A DNA stretch of 64,000 nucleotides from Undaria pinnatifida. Its lineage: Eukaryota; Sar; Phaeophyceae; Laminariales; Alariaceae. The position numbers and the translations under genes were made by a program. Of the stretch, positions 58,901 through 63,629 are shown piece by piece; the stretch's first letter is position 1; the number at the start of each line of letters is the position of its first letter. The DNA is taken from NCBI GenBank assembly GCA_012845835.1, contig JABAKD010000010.1, positions 16,937,204 through 17,001,203 on the forward strand. Reading direction: 5' to 3'. The notes below the pieces were generated by a model, which was not told the origin of the DNA, searched no databases, and worked only from the letters and a program-made list of their open reading frames with translations.

Positions 58901-61076
58901 CCCCCCCTCCCCCTCCCAACATCGCCTCCTGTCTAACCTGGGTCATGTAGATCGCCGTCAGCGACTCCGAGAAGTTTCCGAACTTTTTGCACATCGCCGA
59001 CAGCGAGCTCTCCATGATCCTGACAAAACAAGGGTACACCCATCGGATAGATCAGATCCCCACTGCAGGTTCTATCAATAGATCTATCGTGAGTTGGGAC
59101 ACAGATACAGATCATGCACATACCTAAAAGGTACCTGGTACACGTTATCACGTTGAACGTGTACACATCGCACAGGTCGCACCAGATCAGATTGTAGTGT
59201 GCTCACAATCCCCACCCACACGTACGACAATTTTCACACCCTGTTAACTATTACTGCGGAAAACATGCACCGATAATTCAGATCCCGTACACGAGCCCAT
59301 GTGGAAATTTGTACAGATGATGCAGATCCTTGAAAATAATTATTTGTGTGATCTTTACAGTGATCTGATCCGTTCGATGTGTGAAAAATTGCCAAGCGAC
59401 CGGGGCAGCGGCGGTGTTGGTCGTGGTGGAGGTGGCTTTGCAAGGGGGCGAAGCGAGCACCAAACCGGGTAGGCACAAGGTATAGGCCGGACGTGTGCGA
59501 CGGCTGGCTCACTCCAGTACGATGTGAAGGTGCCCCGCCGTCTGGATGGTGTCGATGTACTTTACGATGTTTGGGTGGTTCAGCTTCTTCAGGAGGTCGA
59601 TTTCGCCCTGCAAGCGACGACGACGACGATGACGACAAAAACACACACAAAGAAGGAGTGTCATCAAGATAAAGTGTATATTAGAGTCCCTACCTGCACC
59701 GTAGCGGCATAGACACACACCTCGTATATCAAAATTAAAAATTAAAACCTGGTAGGTCGAAGAAACCGACAAACGAAGAACGCGTATTCAGACAACACCA
59801 GAACACCCCTTCTCCCCCCCTCCCCGCTTCCGGTCAATCGAGTCCTTGCTTCTTCCCTCTGGAAATTGACGACGACGCACATGTAGCTGCTGCCCCTCCC
59901 TCCCTCACTACTTCCTTACCGTCGGCCCTTCTTTCCTTCCTCGCTCCCCCAACTTTGAGATACTGTACATAAAAAATACTCACAACTCAACAGTCTGTGA
60001 GCCGAAAAACTTCGAAATTCGGCAAAAAAATGCTCCCTCCGCCCACAACCGCCAACAGTCTTACAGAGTGACGGCTATAAAGCATTGCTGCAGAGTAATC
60101 GATGCAACTATGGAGAATCGAAAAACGAGTAGACATCCACAAAAGGCAGGTGCATGCGCTATCGGAGGAAATGACCACCCCCCCCGCCATCGCCTTCTAC
60201 ACTCCCCCCCTTCTCCATGCATCACCTCCTTCAGCCCCCCCCCCGCCCCCGCCCATCGCCACCTAGCCCACCCCACCGCCCCATCGCGTATTATCGTCCC
60301 CACCGCCACCCCCCCCAATGCTTCCTATAGCCCCCTCCCTTCCCCCATCGCCCCCTATAGCCCGCCTTCCCTGCATGACCTTTTACACACACCCCAGCAT
60401 CGCCTCCTCCAGCCCTCCCCTTTCCCCCATCGTCTCCTCCAGCCCTCCCCCCCCCTTACTCCCCAAAGCTCCTACAAGCCCCCCGCCCGCCGCATCGCCT
60501 CCTCCAGCCGTCTCGTATTTCTCCGTCTCGAAAGGGGTGCGTGGCCAACGGTCAAATGGTCAAGGCAAGCAACAAACGAATACGCCACCTCCCCCATCGC
60601 CTTCTGCAGCACCCGTCCCCCACCTCCGCTATCGCCTCCACCACCCTTCCCTCCACCAAATTCCCATTCACCCCTTCCACCCCCCCAACACCCCCCCCCC
60701 GACCCCATCCCACCTCACCCCACCCCACCCCGCCCCACCCCACCGAACCCAACCCAACCCCACCCCACCCTACCCCACCCCACCCAACCAACCGCACCCC
60801 GCCCCATCCCACCCCACCCCATCCCCCCCTTCCACCCCCCCCCCCCCCCCCCCCCCCCACTCCACCCCGCTCCATGCCACCCCACCCCACCCCACCCCAC
60901 CCCACCCCACCCCCATCGCGCCCTACTCTGTACAAACGGCTTGCCTTGATCGACGTATCCAATTTAACGCAGTCCATCTCCATCCTCTTGATAGCCACGA
61001 AGTCTCCCGTGGCAGTGTTGAGGGCGTTGAACACCATTCCAAACCCCCCTCGCCCGATTTCCTGTCCTATTTGCTG
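34517..61076 (-). CDS. MAP3K-epsilon / Cdc7-like protein kinase with armadillo-like C-terminal half (26 exons, start exon not found)
   Basis: Ser/Thr kinase of the family of plant MAP3K-epsilon, fission-yeast Cdc7, Aspergillus SepH and Dictyostelium SepA, which relay the septation/mitotic-exit signal downstream of a small GTPase. 26 exons (4,509 coding bases, about 1,500 residues) run from 61076 down to 34517 and all but two junctions close in phase. The kinase domain shows the Gly loop (GRGGFG), VAIK lysine, HRDIKGAN catalytic loop, DFG, and [10 protein letters not shown] middle part of about 450 residues is acidic and low-complexity (Asp runs, an approximately 19-Glu run). The C-terminal half aligns with the MAP3K-epsilon repeat region: [62 protein letters not shown] Gly-rich tail ends the protein. 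Three introns are GC-AG. Substrate and partners are inferred from family only. Confidence 0.93.
35128..35212 (+). mobile_element. Short TTAACCCC element, diverged copy
   Basis: Retains TAGAGCCC-AAAACCC, CCAAAAACGGGTTCCCA and TGTTAAAGGGAT; the left terminus is not recognisable. Confidence 0.45.
35390..35572 (+). repeat. (AAACC)n pentanucleotide array
   Basis: About 35 units of AAACC with rare variants, in the intron before the last kinase exon. On the gene strand it reads (GGTTT)n. Confidence 0.95.
35883..36045 (-). CDS. Kinase exon 25
   Basis: Completes a Trp codon, then [20 protein letters not shown] and [19 protein letters not shown]. Donor GTGACA, acceptor GGGCAG. Confidence 0.94.
36414..36480 (-). 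repeat. Diverged copy of the fold-back element half
   Basis: GAGTATCGACCATTCC and GTCGAACTCACAGCTGACGC match the copy at 45415-45440. Confidence 0.55.
36558..36743 (-). CDS. Kinase exon 24
   Basis: [45 protein letters not shown] plus two bases. Matches the LKQYAL-LLCDMAH and YW-VIALDSIAV blocks. Donor GTGAGA, acceptor TTCGCAG. Confidence 0.95.
37275..37770 (-). repeat. Local duplication copying the 3' edge of kinase exon 23
   Basis: 37275-37380 and 37680-37773 share GCAGTTCT-AAAGG, AAGAAAA-AATGCC, CCCTTAAAAA and AAAAC(G/T)CGCCTT. Only the last few exon bases and the GC donor are included in the copy. Confidence 0.6.
37425..37645. repeat. Cluster of GTCAGGATTCCTGAC palindromes
   Basis: Near-palindromes GTCACGAATTCCTGACAT, GTCAGGAATCCTGACAT and GTCAGGATTCCTGACATT at 37449, 37518 and 37618, with half sites between, and flanks (TAACGCAAAAAAAA-CACGAA against CTTGTGTTCGTTA) that are themselves inverted. 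Probably a fold-back element of about 210 bp. Confidence 0.55.
37769..37983 (-). CDS. Kinase exon 23: armadillo-like repeat, GC donor
   Basis: [20 protein letters not shown], a Gly-rich loop, [20 protein letters not shown] and AGLIPHLR. This is the best match to MAP3K-epsilon (AL-KAGAI-TL, LFNLC-I-KRRQE). Joining to exon 24 requires the donor AAG/GCGAGT, splitting an Arg codon. Confidence 0.95.
38325..39365 (+). repeat. Approximately 1-kb degenerate array of GGGTACCGCACTAAA units
   Basis: More than 40 short units built from GGGTACCGCACTAAA, CTGGGACCCCGCACTAAA and ACGCGGGACAACGACTGTAC, in a higher-order pattern of about 150-200 bp. It fills the intron between kinase exons 22 and 23 except for an insert at 38878-38952. 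Confidence 0.85.
38880..38952 (-). repeat. Dispersed repeat, 'GTGGAAGTGTGGTGAGC' family, copy 1
   Basis: On the minus strand GTGGAAGTGTGGTGAGCTTG, GCTTTATTTTTCCCCATCC and GTCGGAGGATAAAAA. Copies at 41682-41748 and 62003-62090. Confidence 0.7.
39376..39497 (-). CDS. Kinase exon 22
   Basis: Completes a Gly codon, then [20 protein letters not shown] to [12 protein letters not shown]. Acceptor TTTCAG, donor GTGATA. Confidence 0.92.
39520..39660 (+). repeat. (TTGG)n array with GTTTGG variants
   Basis: About 30 units of GGTT-type tetranucleotide in the intron just upstream of kinase exon 22. Confidence 0.92.
39755..40410 (-). pseudogene. Three degraded copies of the 3' part of kinase exon 21
   Basis: The exon's GCAAGCACTGCTCCTCGGCA and CCTTCACAACGCTGTCGCTC blocks recur at 39768-39815, about 39985-40025 and 40350-40400, each with flanking C-rich intron sequence. 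Spacing is about 215-740 bp. None is open over any length. Confidence 0.75.
40740..41034 (-). CDS. Kinase exon 21
   Basis: 98 codons plus one base: [20 protein letters not shown], a Gly-rich stretch, then [20 protein letters not shown]. The acceptor (CGACCAG) is the last unit of the (AACCC)n array at 41039-41265, which serves as its pyrimidine tract. Donor GTGTGG. Confidence 0.88.
41039..41265 (+). repeat. (GGGTT)n pentanucleotide array at a splice acceptor
   Basis: About 45 units with a few GGATT variants towards the right end. On the gene strand it is (AACCC)n and ends four bases before the exon 21 acceptor. Confidence 0.95.
41682..42115 (+). repeat. Dispersed repeat plus tandem array of about 105-bp units
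   Basis: 41682-41748 is a copy of the GTGGAAGTGTGGTGAGC family. From 41752, units share GCACGG-CACTGGATGT, TCGATG(G/C)G, TTTAA(C/T)GCGAAGCGAA and ACAAAAGCCTCTAGGAT, three to four copies ending near 42110. Confidence 0.75.
42154..42216 (-). CDS. Kinase exon 20 (21 codons)
   Basis: [20 protein letters not shown] then M, matching RNDFCRIAAKNGIL. Donor GTGAGC, acceptor TCACAG. Confidence 0.94.
43111..43320 (-). CDS. Kinase exon 19: helical repeat
   Basis: 70 codons, [50 protein letters not shown]; strongly like EAA-FLQQLC-SSPLTLQMFI of the family. Donor GTGAGT, acceptor CAACAG. Confidence 0.94.
43659..43743 (-). CDS. Kinase exon 18: helical repeat
   Basis: [20 protein letters not shown] to IFKTG, corresponding to 'DN-FQEN-CLVGLIPVV'. 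Acceptor CTTATAG. The donor (GTACCT assumed) leaves one base that does not match exon 19; a donor GTTGAG 21 bases further would fit. Confidence 0.8.
43764..44335 (-). pseudogene. G-run-separated degraded copies of kinase exon 18
   Basis: CTCGACAATCTATAAGGC or close variants recur at 43851, 44072 and 44299, and CGAAAATGGTCAAGACGTTC-GTAC or GCACC at 43933 and 44151, the latter continuing CAGTCCCACCATGGCCAGGC as in the exon (43690-43720). Between them are G-runs of 10-24. Four partial duplications of one exon. Confidence 0.8.
44335..44535 (+). repeat. 200-bp repeat next to a G-run, copy 1 of direct pair
   Basis: Shares with 46085-46285 GTGCATG(C/G)CCGTAGTCGTAT, ATAGACCCTCGCATC, TTTTCACCAACCAGGCAGAC and AAGCGCGAAGCGCCG, roughly 85 percent alike by eye. 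Confidence 0.85.
44909..44997 (+). mobile_element. Short TTAACCCC element, best-preserved copy (89 bp)
   Basis: Begins TTAACCCCTTTAGAGCCC and ends CGTAAAGGGGTTAA; the terminal 12 bases are inverted repeats and both ends carry TTAA. Confidence 0.75.
45283..45452 (-). repeat. Fold-back family half-element, inverted copy
   Basis: On the minus strand GTTCGATAAATTTAGGGTCG, TTCATCTTTGCAAGCTGCGT and TATCCTTTGAATATATATA, then GGATGTTGCCAGGGTG. Same order as 48483-48645. Confidence 0.8.
45678..45735 (-). pseudogene. Degraded copy of the 3' end of kinase exon 17 with its GC donor
   Basis: CTCACGTTTTGGCCCTCTAT then CAACAAGGCAAGG, against GCTCACGTTTTGGCGGTCAT then CAACAAGGCGAGT in the real exon about 100 bp upstream. 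The non-canonical GC donor is retained. Confidence 0.75.
45792..45888 (-). CDS. Kinase exon 17: helical repeat, GC donor
   Basis: Completes the Arg codon, then [20 protein letters not shown] to HVLAVINK. Matches the GFLPLMDLL block. The frame requires the donor AAG/GCGAGT. Confidence 0.9.
46085..46285 (+). repeat. 200-bp repeat next to a G-run, copy 2 of direct pair
   Basis: Counterpart of 44335-44535, in the intron between kinase exons 16 and 17. Confidence 0.85.
46620..47149 (-). CDS. Kinase exon 16: largest exon, Glu run, start of repeat region
   Basis: 530 bp. [20 protein letters not shown], a basic/Pro-rich stretch, a Lys/Glu/Gly-rich stretch and an approximately 19-Glu run (46720-46775) lead into [20 protein letters not shown] and YVMSTD. 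The last part aligns with the region where MAP3K-epsilon begins its helical repeats. Donor GTGAGA after two bases of an Arg codon. Confidence 0.85.
47797..47940 (-). CDS. Kinase exon 15: Ala run and acidic patch
   Basis: 48 codons, GSM, seven Ala, then [20 protein letters not shown] and AERVLHAK. Acceptor CCCCAG, donor GTGAGG. Confidence 0.8.
48483..48650 (+). repeat. Fold-back family half-element
   Basis: ACGTCAACTGCGAGGTCGAT, TCATCTTTGCAAGCTGCGTG, TATCCTTTGAATACATAC and GGATGCTGTCAGGGTGATAC; inverted counterpart of 45283-45452. Confidence 0.8.
48900..49215 (+). repeat. (TACCGTACAA)n-type decanucleotide array
   Basis: About 27 units of ATTACCGTACA(A/G)T and variants (CCGCACAA, CCCACAA), adjoining a CCCAA-rich stretch at 48880-48935. 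Intronic. Confidence 0.9.
49705..49900. repeat. Twin 75-bp hairpin units
   Basis: Each unit starts (C)TAGTCAAGGTA and ends TACTTGACGAGCTCAGTGCA, the start being an imperfect inverse of the end; units at 49709-49787 and 49823-49897. Confidence 0.7.
50211..50342 (-). CDS. Kinase exon 14: Asp run
   Basis: 44 codons, [20 protein letters not shown], six Asp, [14 protein letters not shown]. The donor GTGACT is chosen because it keeps phase 0 with exon 15. Confidence 0.78.
50465..51140 (+). repeat. Composite of 'CCGGTTGAGCT' family and two fold-back half-elements
   Basis: 50470-50560 has TCGGTTGACCTCTTCC and GAGCTACCGGTTAG. 50562-50640 and 50745-50818 are two copies of TTTCAAGGA(C/T)GTCAGCCGTG with TCAATACTCAT-T-TGCAAGCTGCG. 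50985-51140 has CAGTGTTGGTCATATTATAT, GAACGCATGCCTCCAAAG and GAATCTGCCGTCCCCCTACC, matching 56395-56550. Confidence 0.75.
51303..51617 (-). CDS. Kinase exon 13: acidic and Gly/Ala-rich
   Basis: 105 codons, [20 protein letters not shown], then an Asp-rich stretch ending DGFNFG, then a long Ala/Gly-rich region to [12 protein letters not shown]. Donor GTGAGC. A further possible exon ([17 protein letters not shown] at about 51775-51720) between exons 12 and 13 could not be confirmed. Confidence 0.75.
51760..51935 (+). repeat. Local duplication of about 100 bp beside kinase exon 12
   Basis: TTCATC(T/C)(T/G)CGTCCGATAAGGTC-like and TTTCCTATCCCA-CCA blocks occur at 51757-51815 and 51862-51940. The second block contains the exon 12 donor, so the first is a decayed copy of that splice site. 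Confidence 0.6.
51939..52024 (-). CDS. Kinase exon 12
   Basis: With the split Val codon it reads [20 protein letters not shown] then EQILSVDGL. The last residues resemble the IDIDGLVF block of plant MAP3K-epsilon. Acceptor TGGGAG, donor GTGGGT. The exon partly overlaps sequence resembling the fold-back family, so it may be transposon-derived or flanked by an old insertion. Confidence 0.65.
52082..52122 (-). pseudogene. Degraded copy of the 3' end of kinase exon 11
   Basis: TCTGCTGCCTTTGAAGCCCT then CAAGCATTGCTTAGCCTC, against TCTGCTGCCTTGAGGGCTCT then CAAGCTCTGCTTAGCCTC at the real exon edge 200 bp away. Confidence 0.75.
52120..52235 (+). repeat. (CCCCAC/CCCAT)n tract
   Basis: CACCCCA-rich imperfect pentanucleotide repeat on the intron side between kinase exons 11 and 12. 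Confidence 0.9.
52289..52481 (-). CDS. Kinase exon 11
   Basis: [20 protein letters not shown] to [15 protein letters not shown] plus one base. It includes a (GA)n repeat encoded by GGGGC units. Donor GTAAGT, acceptor TTACAG. Confidence 0.82.
53076..53164 (+). mobile_element. Short TTAACCCC element, copy
   Basis: CAACCCCTTTAGGGCCC, CTCCCTACACTAATTCCAAG, GTTGTGAAGGCGTTGA; terminal bases partly mutated. Confidence 0.65.
53293..53536 (-). CDS. Kinase exon 10: Ser/Pro/Gln-rich linker
   Basis: About 81 codons: [20 protein letters not shown], a run of five Gln, Pro- and Ala-rich stretches, [19 protein letters not shown]. Acceptor CCCCAG, donor GTATGT. Confidence 0.8.
53879..53928 (-). CDS. Kinase exon 9 (50 bp)
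   Basis: Joined to exon 8 it reads [17 protein letters not shown]. It leaves one spare base, which does not match the phase of exon 10, so a small exon may be missing or one boundary is wrong. Confidence 0.6.
54261..54388 (-). CDS. Kinase exon 8
   Basis: 42 codons plus two bases, [20 protein letters not shown] to [10 protein letters not shown]. Acceptor ATGCAG, donor GTGAGT. No named domain. Confidence 0.8.
54595..54950 (+). repeat. Tandem array of about 25-bp units with ATTGGCTGA
   Basis: About 14 units of CTCTGATTGGCTGATAGGAGCCTCA-type sequence between kinase exons 7 and 8. Each good unit holds an inverted CCAAT pentamer. Confidence 0.88.
54994..55062 (-). CDS. Kinase exon 7: end of kinase domain
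   Basis: 23 codons, [20 protein letters not shown] then LRK; LL-HPWL is the conserved last helix. Donor GTACTT. Confidence 0.94.
55102..55255 (+). mobile_element. MITE-like element, twin copy 1 (154 bp)
   Basis: Ends GTCAGGAGACGG and CCGTCTCCTGAC are perfect 12-bp inverted repeats. The interior has AACCGATCGTT and GGAAAATTGCCGTCGGTCAA. No coding capacity. Confidence 0.8.
55278..55430 (+). mobile_element. MITE-like element, twin copy 2
   Basis: About 90 percent like copy 1 by eye and in the same orientation 22 bp downstream; ends GTCAGGAGATGG and CCGTCTCCTGA. Confidence 0.8.
55525..55670 (+). mobile_element. 'AAGGCGG' element, copy 2 (partial)
   Basis: GGGTCTCCCAGCAAGGCGTT, GCCTTATTGGGTGAAACCGC and TTCCCCGGTCGC keep the order seen at 62505-62690. 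Confidence 0.55.
55768..55859 (+). mobile_element. Short TTAACCCC element, copy facing an inverted partner
   Basis: Starts TTAACCCCTTTTAAGAG and ends AGCTGTAAAGGCGTTAA. Confidence 0.75.
55990..56079 (-). mobile_element. Short TTAACCCC element, inverted partner
   Basis: Starts TTAACGCCTTTACAACTGGA and ends GGGCTCTAAAAGGGGTTAA; inverse of the copy at 55768, with 130 bp between. Confidence 0.75.
56305..56555 (+). repeat. Dispersed repeat, 'CCGGTTGAGCT' family
   Basis: CTGGCCGGTTAAAAGCTCTT, CAAGTGTTGGTCGTATGTAT, GTTCGGGTGATATTTCATTC, AGCTCCTCCTGTTAGGACCT in the same order as 50470-51140. Confidence 0.75.
56627..56734 (-). CDS. Kinase exon 6: C-lobe
   Basis: 36 codons, [20 protein letters not shown] to [10 protein letters not shown], closely following the ALYRIVQDD-PPIPD block of MAP3K-epsilon. 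Donor GTGCGA. Confidence 0.95.
57245..57379 (-). CDS. Kinase exon 5: activation segment end
   Basis: 45 codons with [14 protein letters not shown] and [19 protein letters not shown]. Donor GTTAGT, acceptor TGAAAG. Confidence 0.95.
57580..58270 (+). repeat. (CCACCA)n-rich tract of about 700 bp
   Basis: Almost purely A/C on the plus strand, made of CCACCA, CCCCCACC and CACCATCA units. It fills the intron between kinase exons 4 and 5 and generates long Pro/His or Val/Gly frames that are not genes. Confidence 0.95.
58277..58432 (-). CDS. Kinase exon 4: catalytic loop and DFG
   Basis: 52 codons containing [20 protein letters not shown] and [21 protein letters not shown] is typical of STE-group kinases. 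Donor GTGAGC, acceptor GACAAG. Confidence 0.95.
58938..59019 (-). CDS. Kinase exon 3
   Basis: Completes the Glu codon and reads [20 protein letters not shown] then TAIYMTQ, corresponding to the 'ENGSL ... FPESL' stretch of MAP3K-epsilon. Acceptor TTGTCAG, donor GTTAGA. Confidence 0.92.
59513..59607 (-). CDS. Kinase exon 2: C-helix region
   Basis: [20 protein letters not shown] to LHIVLE; contains the helix-C glutamate. Donor GTGAGC splits the last Glu codon after two bases. Confidence 0.93.
60185..60930 (+). repeat. C-rich intron with (CCCCAC)n and C-runs
   Basis: CCCCACCC-type repeats, densest at 60700-60910, with a 20-C run near 60838. The copy of the G/C-run-linked repeat at 60525-60590 is embedded. 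It fills the intron between kinase exons 1 and 2. Confidence 0.9.
60945..61076 (-). CDS. Kinase exon 1 seen: Gly-rich loop and catalytic Lys, GC donor
   Basis: Reads [19 protein letters not shown], then [11 protein letters not shown] and ends TSIK. The 5' edge is uncertain (several AG dinucleotides near 61076). Joining to the next exon requires the donor AAG/GCAAGC. An upstream exon with the start codon was not located. Confidence 0.88.
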
Positions 61077-61195
61077 CTCTCCGTTGTGGCAATGGGTCGC
61101 AACAAAACATACCAGGTCAGGAGGAGGGAAATGATATGATTGATTGTTTTGGTCGTGGACGTTATGGCTATCGGCAGTTATTTTGGCTTTGCGAG

Positions 61196-61245
61196 CGAGC
61201 CTCCGGTGGCAGTGTTGAGTACACTGGACGTCGTTCCGAATTCCT
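61196..61245 (-). pseudogene. Degraded copy of the middle of kinase exon 1
   Basis: CTCCGGTGGCAGTGTTGAG then TACACTGGACGTCGTTCCGA, against CTCCCGTGGCAGTGTTGAG then GGCGTTGAACACCATTCCAA in the exon 190 bp away. Confidence 0.75.
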
Positions 61246-61621
61246 AATGCTGTGAGTTGGCAGAGGATTTCAGGATTAAAAACTATCATAAAAACTATCA
61301 GGTAAATCGGCCACGAGTAGCCAACTAAGTGACTTTAGTCGGCAAGTCGTCTGGCGAAGCCAGCTGATTGCCAGGCGACTCTCCAACTGAAGTCAGGCGA
61401 GCGAAGCGAGCCAAATCAGCCCCCCTGCCCCCTGGCCGAGGGAGGACCGGCAAAAAATGAAAAACAAACGCACTCCGAATTAAACAAACCTTTCTCCGAG
61501 TAGGGAAACCCAATACTCAATAAGTCGGGCAGTCGGCACCTCCGGGAAACGACGAACTATCAATCCGACTAAGAACTAGTTGGTGACTTAAGTCGTGCCG
61601 ACTCGCAGCTCTACGAAGCTC

Positions 61622-61682
61622 CGTCCCTTATCCACTGCCCAATTTGCTGCTCTGCGTGGTGACAGGGCTCTGGCGACAAAGG
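61622..61682 (-). pseudogene. Degraded copy of the 5' end of kinase exon 1 and its acceptor
   Basis: CCAATTTGCTGCTCTGCGTG then GTGACAGGG-TCTGGCGACAA, against CCTATTTGCTGCTCTCCGTT then GTGGCAATGGGTCGCAACAA. Confidence 0.65.
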
Positions 61683-62002
61683 TCGCCATACGGACACAAT
61701 TCACAGCAAAAACACCAAACGTGTCATTTAGCCACCACGCCTGGGCCGTAACCCGACTGACATATAGGCGGCAGCAACGAAAGCAAGCTACGCAACGTGC
61801 GCAATCACGGCGTTCTGCGAGACACTAAATTTGTCGGGTAGTTAAATACCAAACCAACGAACATCATCATGCAAAGGCCGACCCAATCCATGCAAAACTA
61901 GGTACGTAAGGCTTCGTGGTATGGCCAGAAAGGGCCAAAATAGCACTTCTAACCGTTTTTTCGGGAGGGTTAAGGATGGCGTTTAATCGACACACGACGC
62001 GT

Positions 62003-62090
62003 ATGAAAATACGTGGAAGTGTGGTGAGCTTAAGCTTTTTTTTCCCCTATCCGCCGGAGGATTCAAAAAAAGAAGAAAGAAAAAAAAAAA
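62003..62090 (+). repeat. Dispersed repeat, 'GTGGAAGTGTGGTGAGC' family, copy 3
   Basis: ACGTGGAAGTGTGGTGAGCT, AAGCTTTTTTTTCCCCTATC, CGCCGGAGGATTC then an A-rich tail ending AAGGATGGCC. Confidence 0.75.
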
Positions 62091-62504
62091 GGATGGCCTT
62101 GAGTTATAAGACATTCGCTGGCTTCACACGTTTTTATAACCCTACCAATTTTTTACACCATTTGTCTCGCCAACACCTTACTAAGCCACGCGGCTACGCG
62201 GGATGAGAGGGGCATCAACGCAGCACCAACACCGTCAAACAAGGGGCGTGGCATTCGTGGGTCATATTTCGCGGGACATATCGTATGGGACTGAACTACA
62301 CAACTTACGTATACCAACGTGCAGATGTACTGCAATAGAGCGACGAGCGCTCAGCACTACGAGTAGGGTTGTGCTGTGCGCGTATCGAGTACGACTTCTT
62401 GCTTTTTTCAGTTGGGGCACTGAATGGGTCGTCTCGTAGCCCAGGACCCCGCGTTTACTTCTACGAACACCTGGTACTTCAAAAGGTACAGCTACACCAT
62501 CGCC

Positions 62505-62690
62505 GCAGTAGGAGTCGCCCAGTAAGGCGGTGGTGTGCCAGAGCAATAAGACCGCCTTATAGAGGGAAGCCGCCTTATTCGTTCCAGGCTATGCGTACAT
62601 TCCCCAGTCGCGCCAGGCGATTGCGACCGCATTATGTAGGGATATCGCCTTACTCAGACCGCCTTATCGGGGGACCCCTACAGCAATAAG
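62505..62690 (+). mobile_element. 'AAGGCGG' element, copy 3
   Basis: GGAGTCGCCCAGTAAGGCGG at the left and AGACCGCCTTATCGGGGGAC at the right are imperfect inverted ends; the interior matches the inverted copy at 23440-23630. Confidence 0.75.
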
Positions 62691-62903
62691 ATACCGGCAT
62701 AAATCAGGCACTTTTGTGGAATAGACAGCGTCAGCTAGCCTCATTTCATGAAAGGGATGGATAAAACAACGCCACAACAGCACCTTGCACGTGGTACAAT
62801 ATGAACGCCGGCAATACATCGTACAGTAGTAACGGCCGATGCTGAAACCGTCACTGTTTTCGTCATTTTCCCCCTCTGTACTCCAATCAAGCCCCAAACG
62901 GGG

Positions 62904-62989
62904 TAACGCCTGTACAACGGGAAACCTGTTTTGATTGAAAATTACTTGGAATTACTATAGGGACGGATTTTGGGGCTCTAAAGGGGTTA
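62904..62989 (-). mobile_element. Short TTAACCCC element, inverted copy
   Basis: TAACGCCTGTACAACGGGAA, ACTTGGAATTACTATAGGGA, GGGGCTCTAAAGGGGTTA. Confidence 0.7.
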
Positions 62990-63629
62990 CTGCGGCCTTA
63001 ACCAATGTCTATATATCCCGTACATAATATGTGGAATATATAAAAACAATACTCCATTTCAACTGTTCTGCTGCTGTGTTGCGTACACGCAAATGACCGT
63101 GGGCTACCCGGTAATGTATTTCCGCGGGAGGTGAAAGTAAAATAAATAAATAATTCCATACATGCTCCCAAATTGCACAATGTTTTCCATTGTAATCCTC
63201 GGGTACGTTACACACCTTGTGTACTCGTCGTCTTCTAAAAAGTAAAGGCGGTAGATTATCCTATAGCAGCAGAGCGGCAGTTGCTGGTGATTATTTTCTG
63301 CGGCTGTAGACAGCAACTGCAGCTCTCCGTGCTGAAATATATCATAGACATAGATAGTCATACTGCTATGCTGCACCGTTCGACATTTCAACTGCCGTTG
63401 GTCTACTTGACGTTTTCATATCAACTTGGAATAGTGTTTTCACCGGCTTTTACCGTCTGATACTTGTGCTTTCAAGACTCTGCTGCAATATACTTCGGGC
63501 AGGGCACTGACTCTGTATGTACTGGCAGTAGTAATCTACTGGCAGTAAGAATCTACTGATTGAACCTGCCAGTATTTTCGCCAGAAGTTTTTATTTGACG
63601 TACGTCCAATAAACACGCCACAATATAGT

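Noticed and set aside
60068-61139. Long Pro/His-rich plus-strand frames
   Set aside because: C-rich repeat DNA, antisense to kinase exon 1; no family features.
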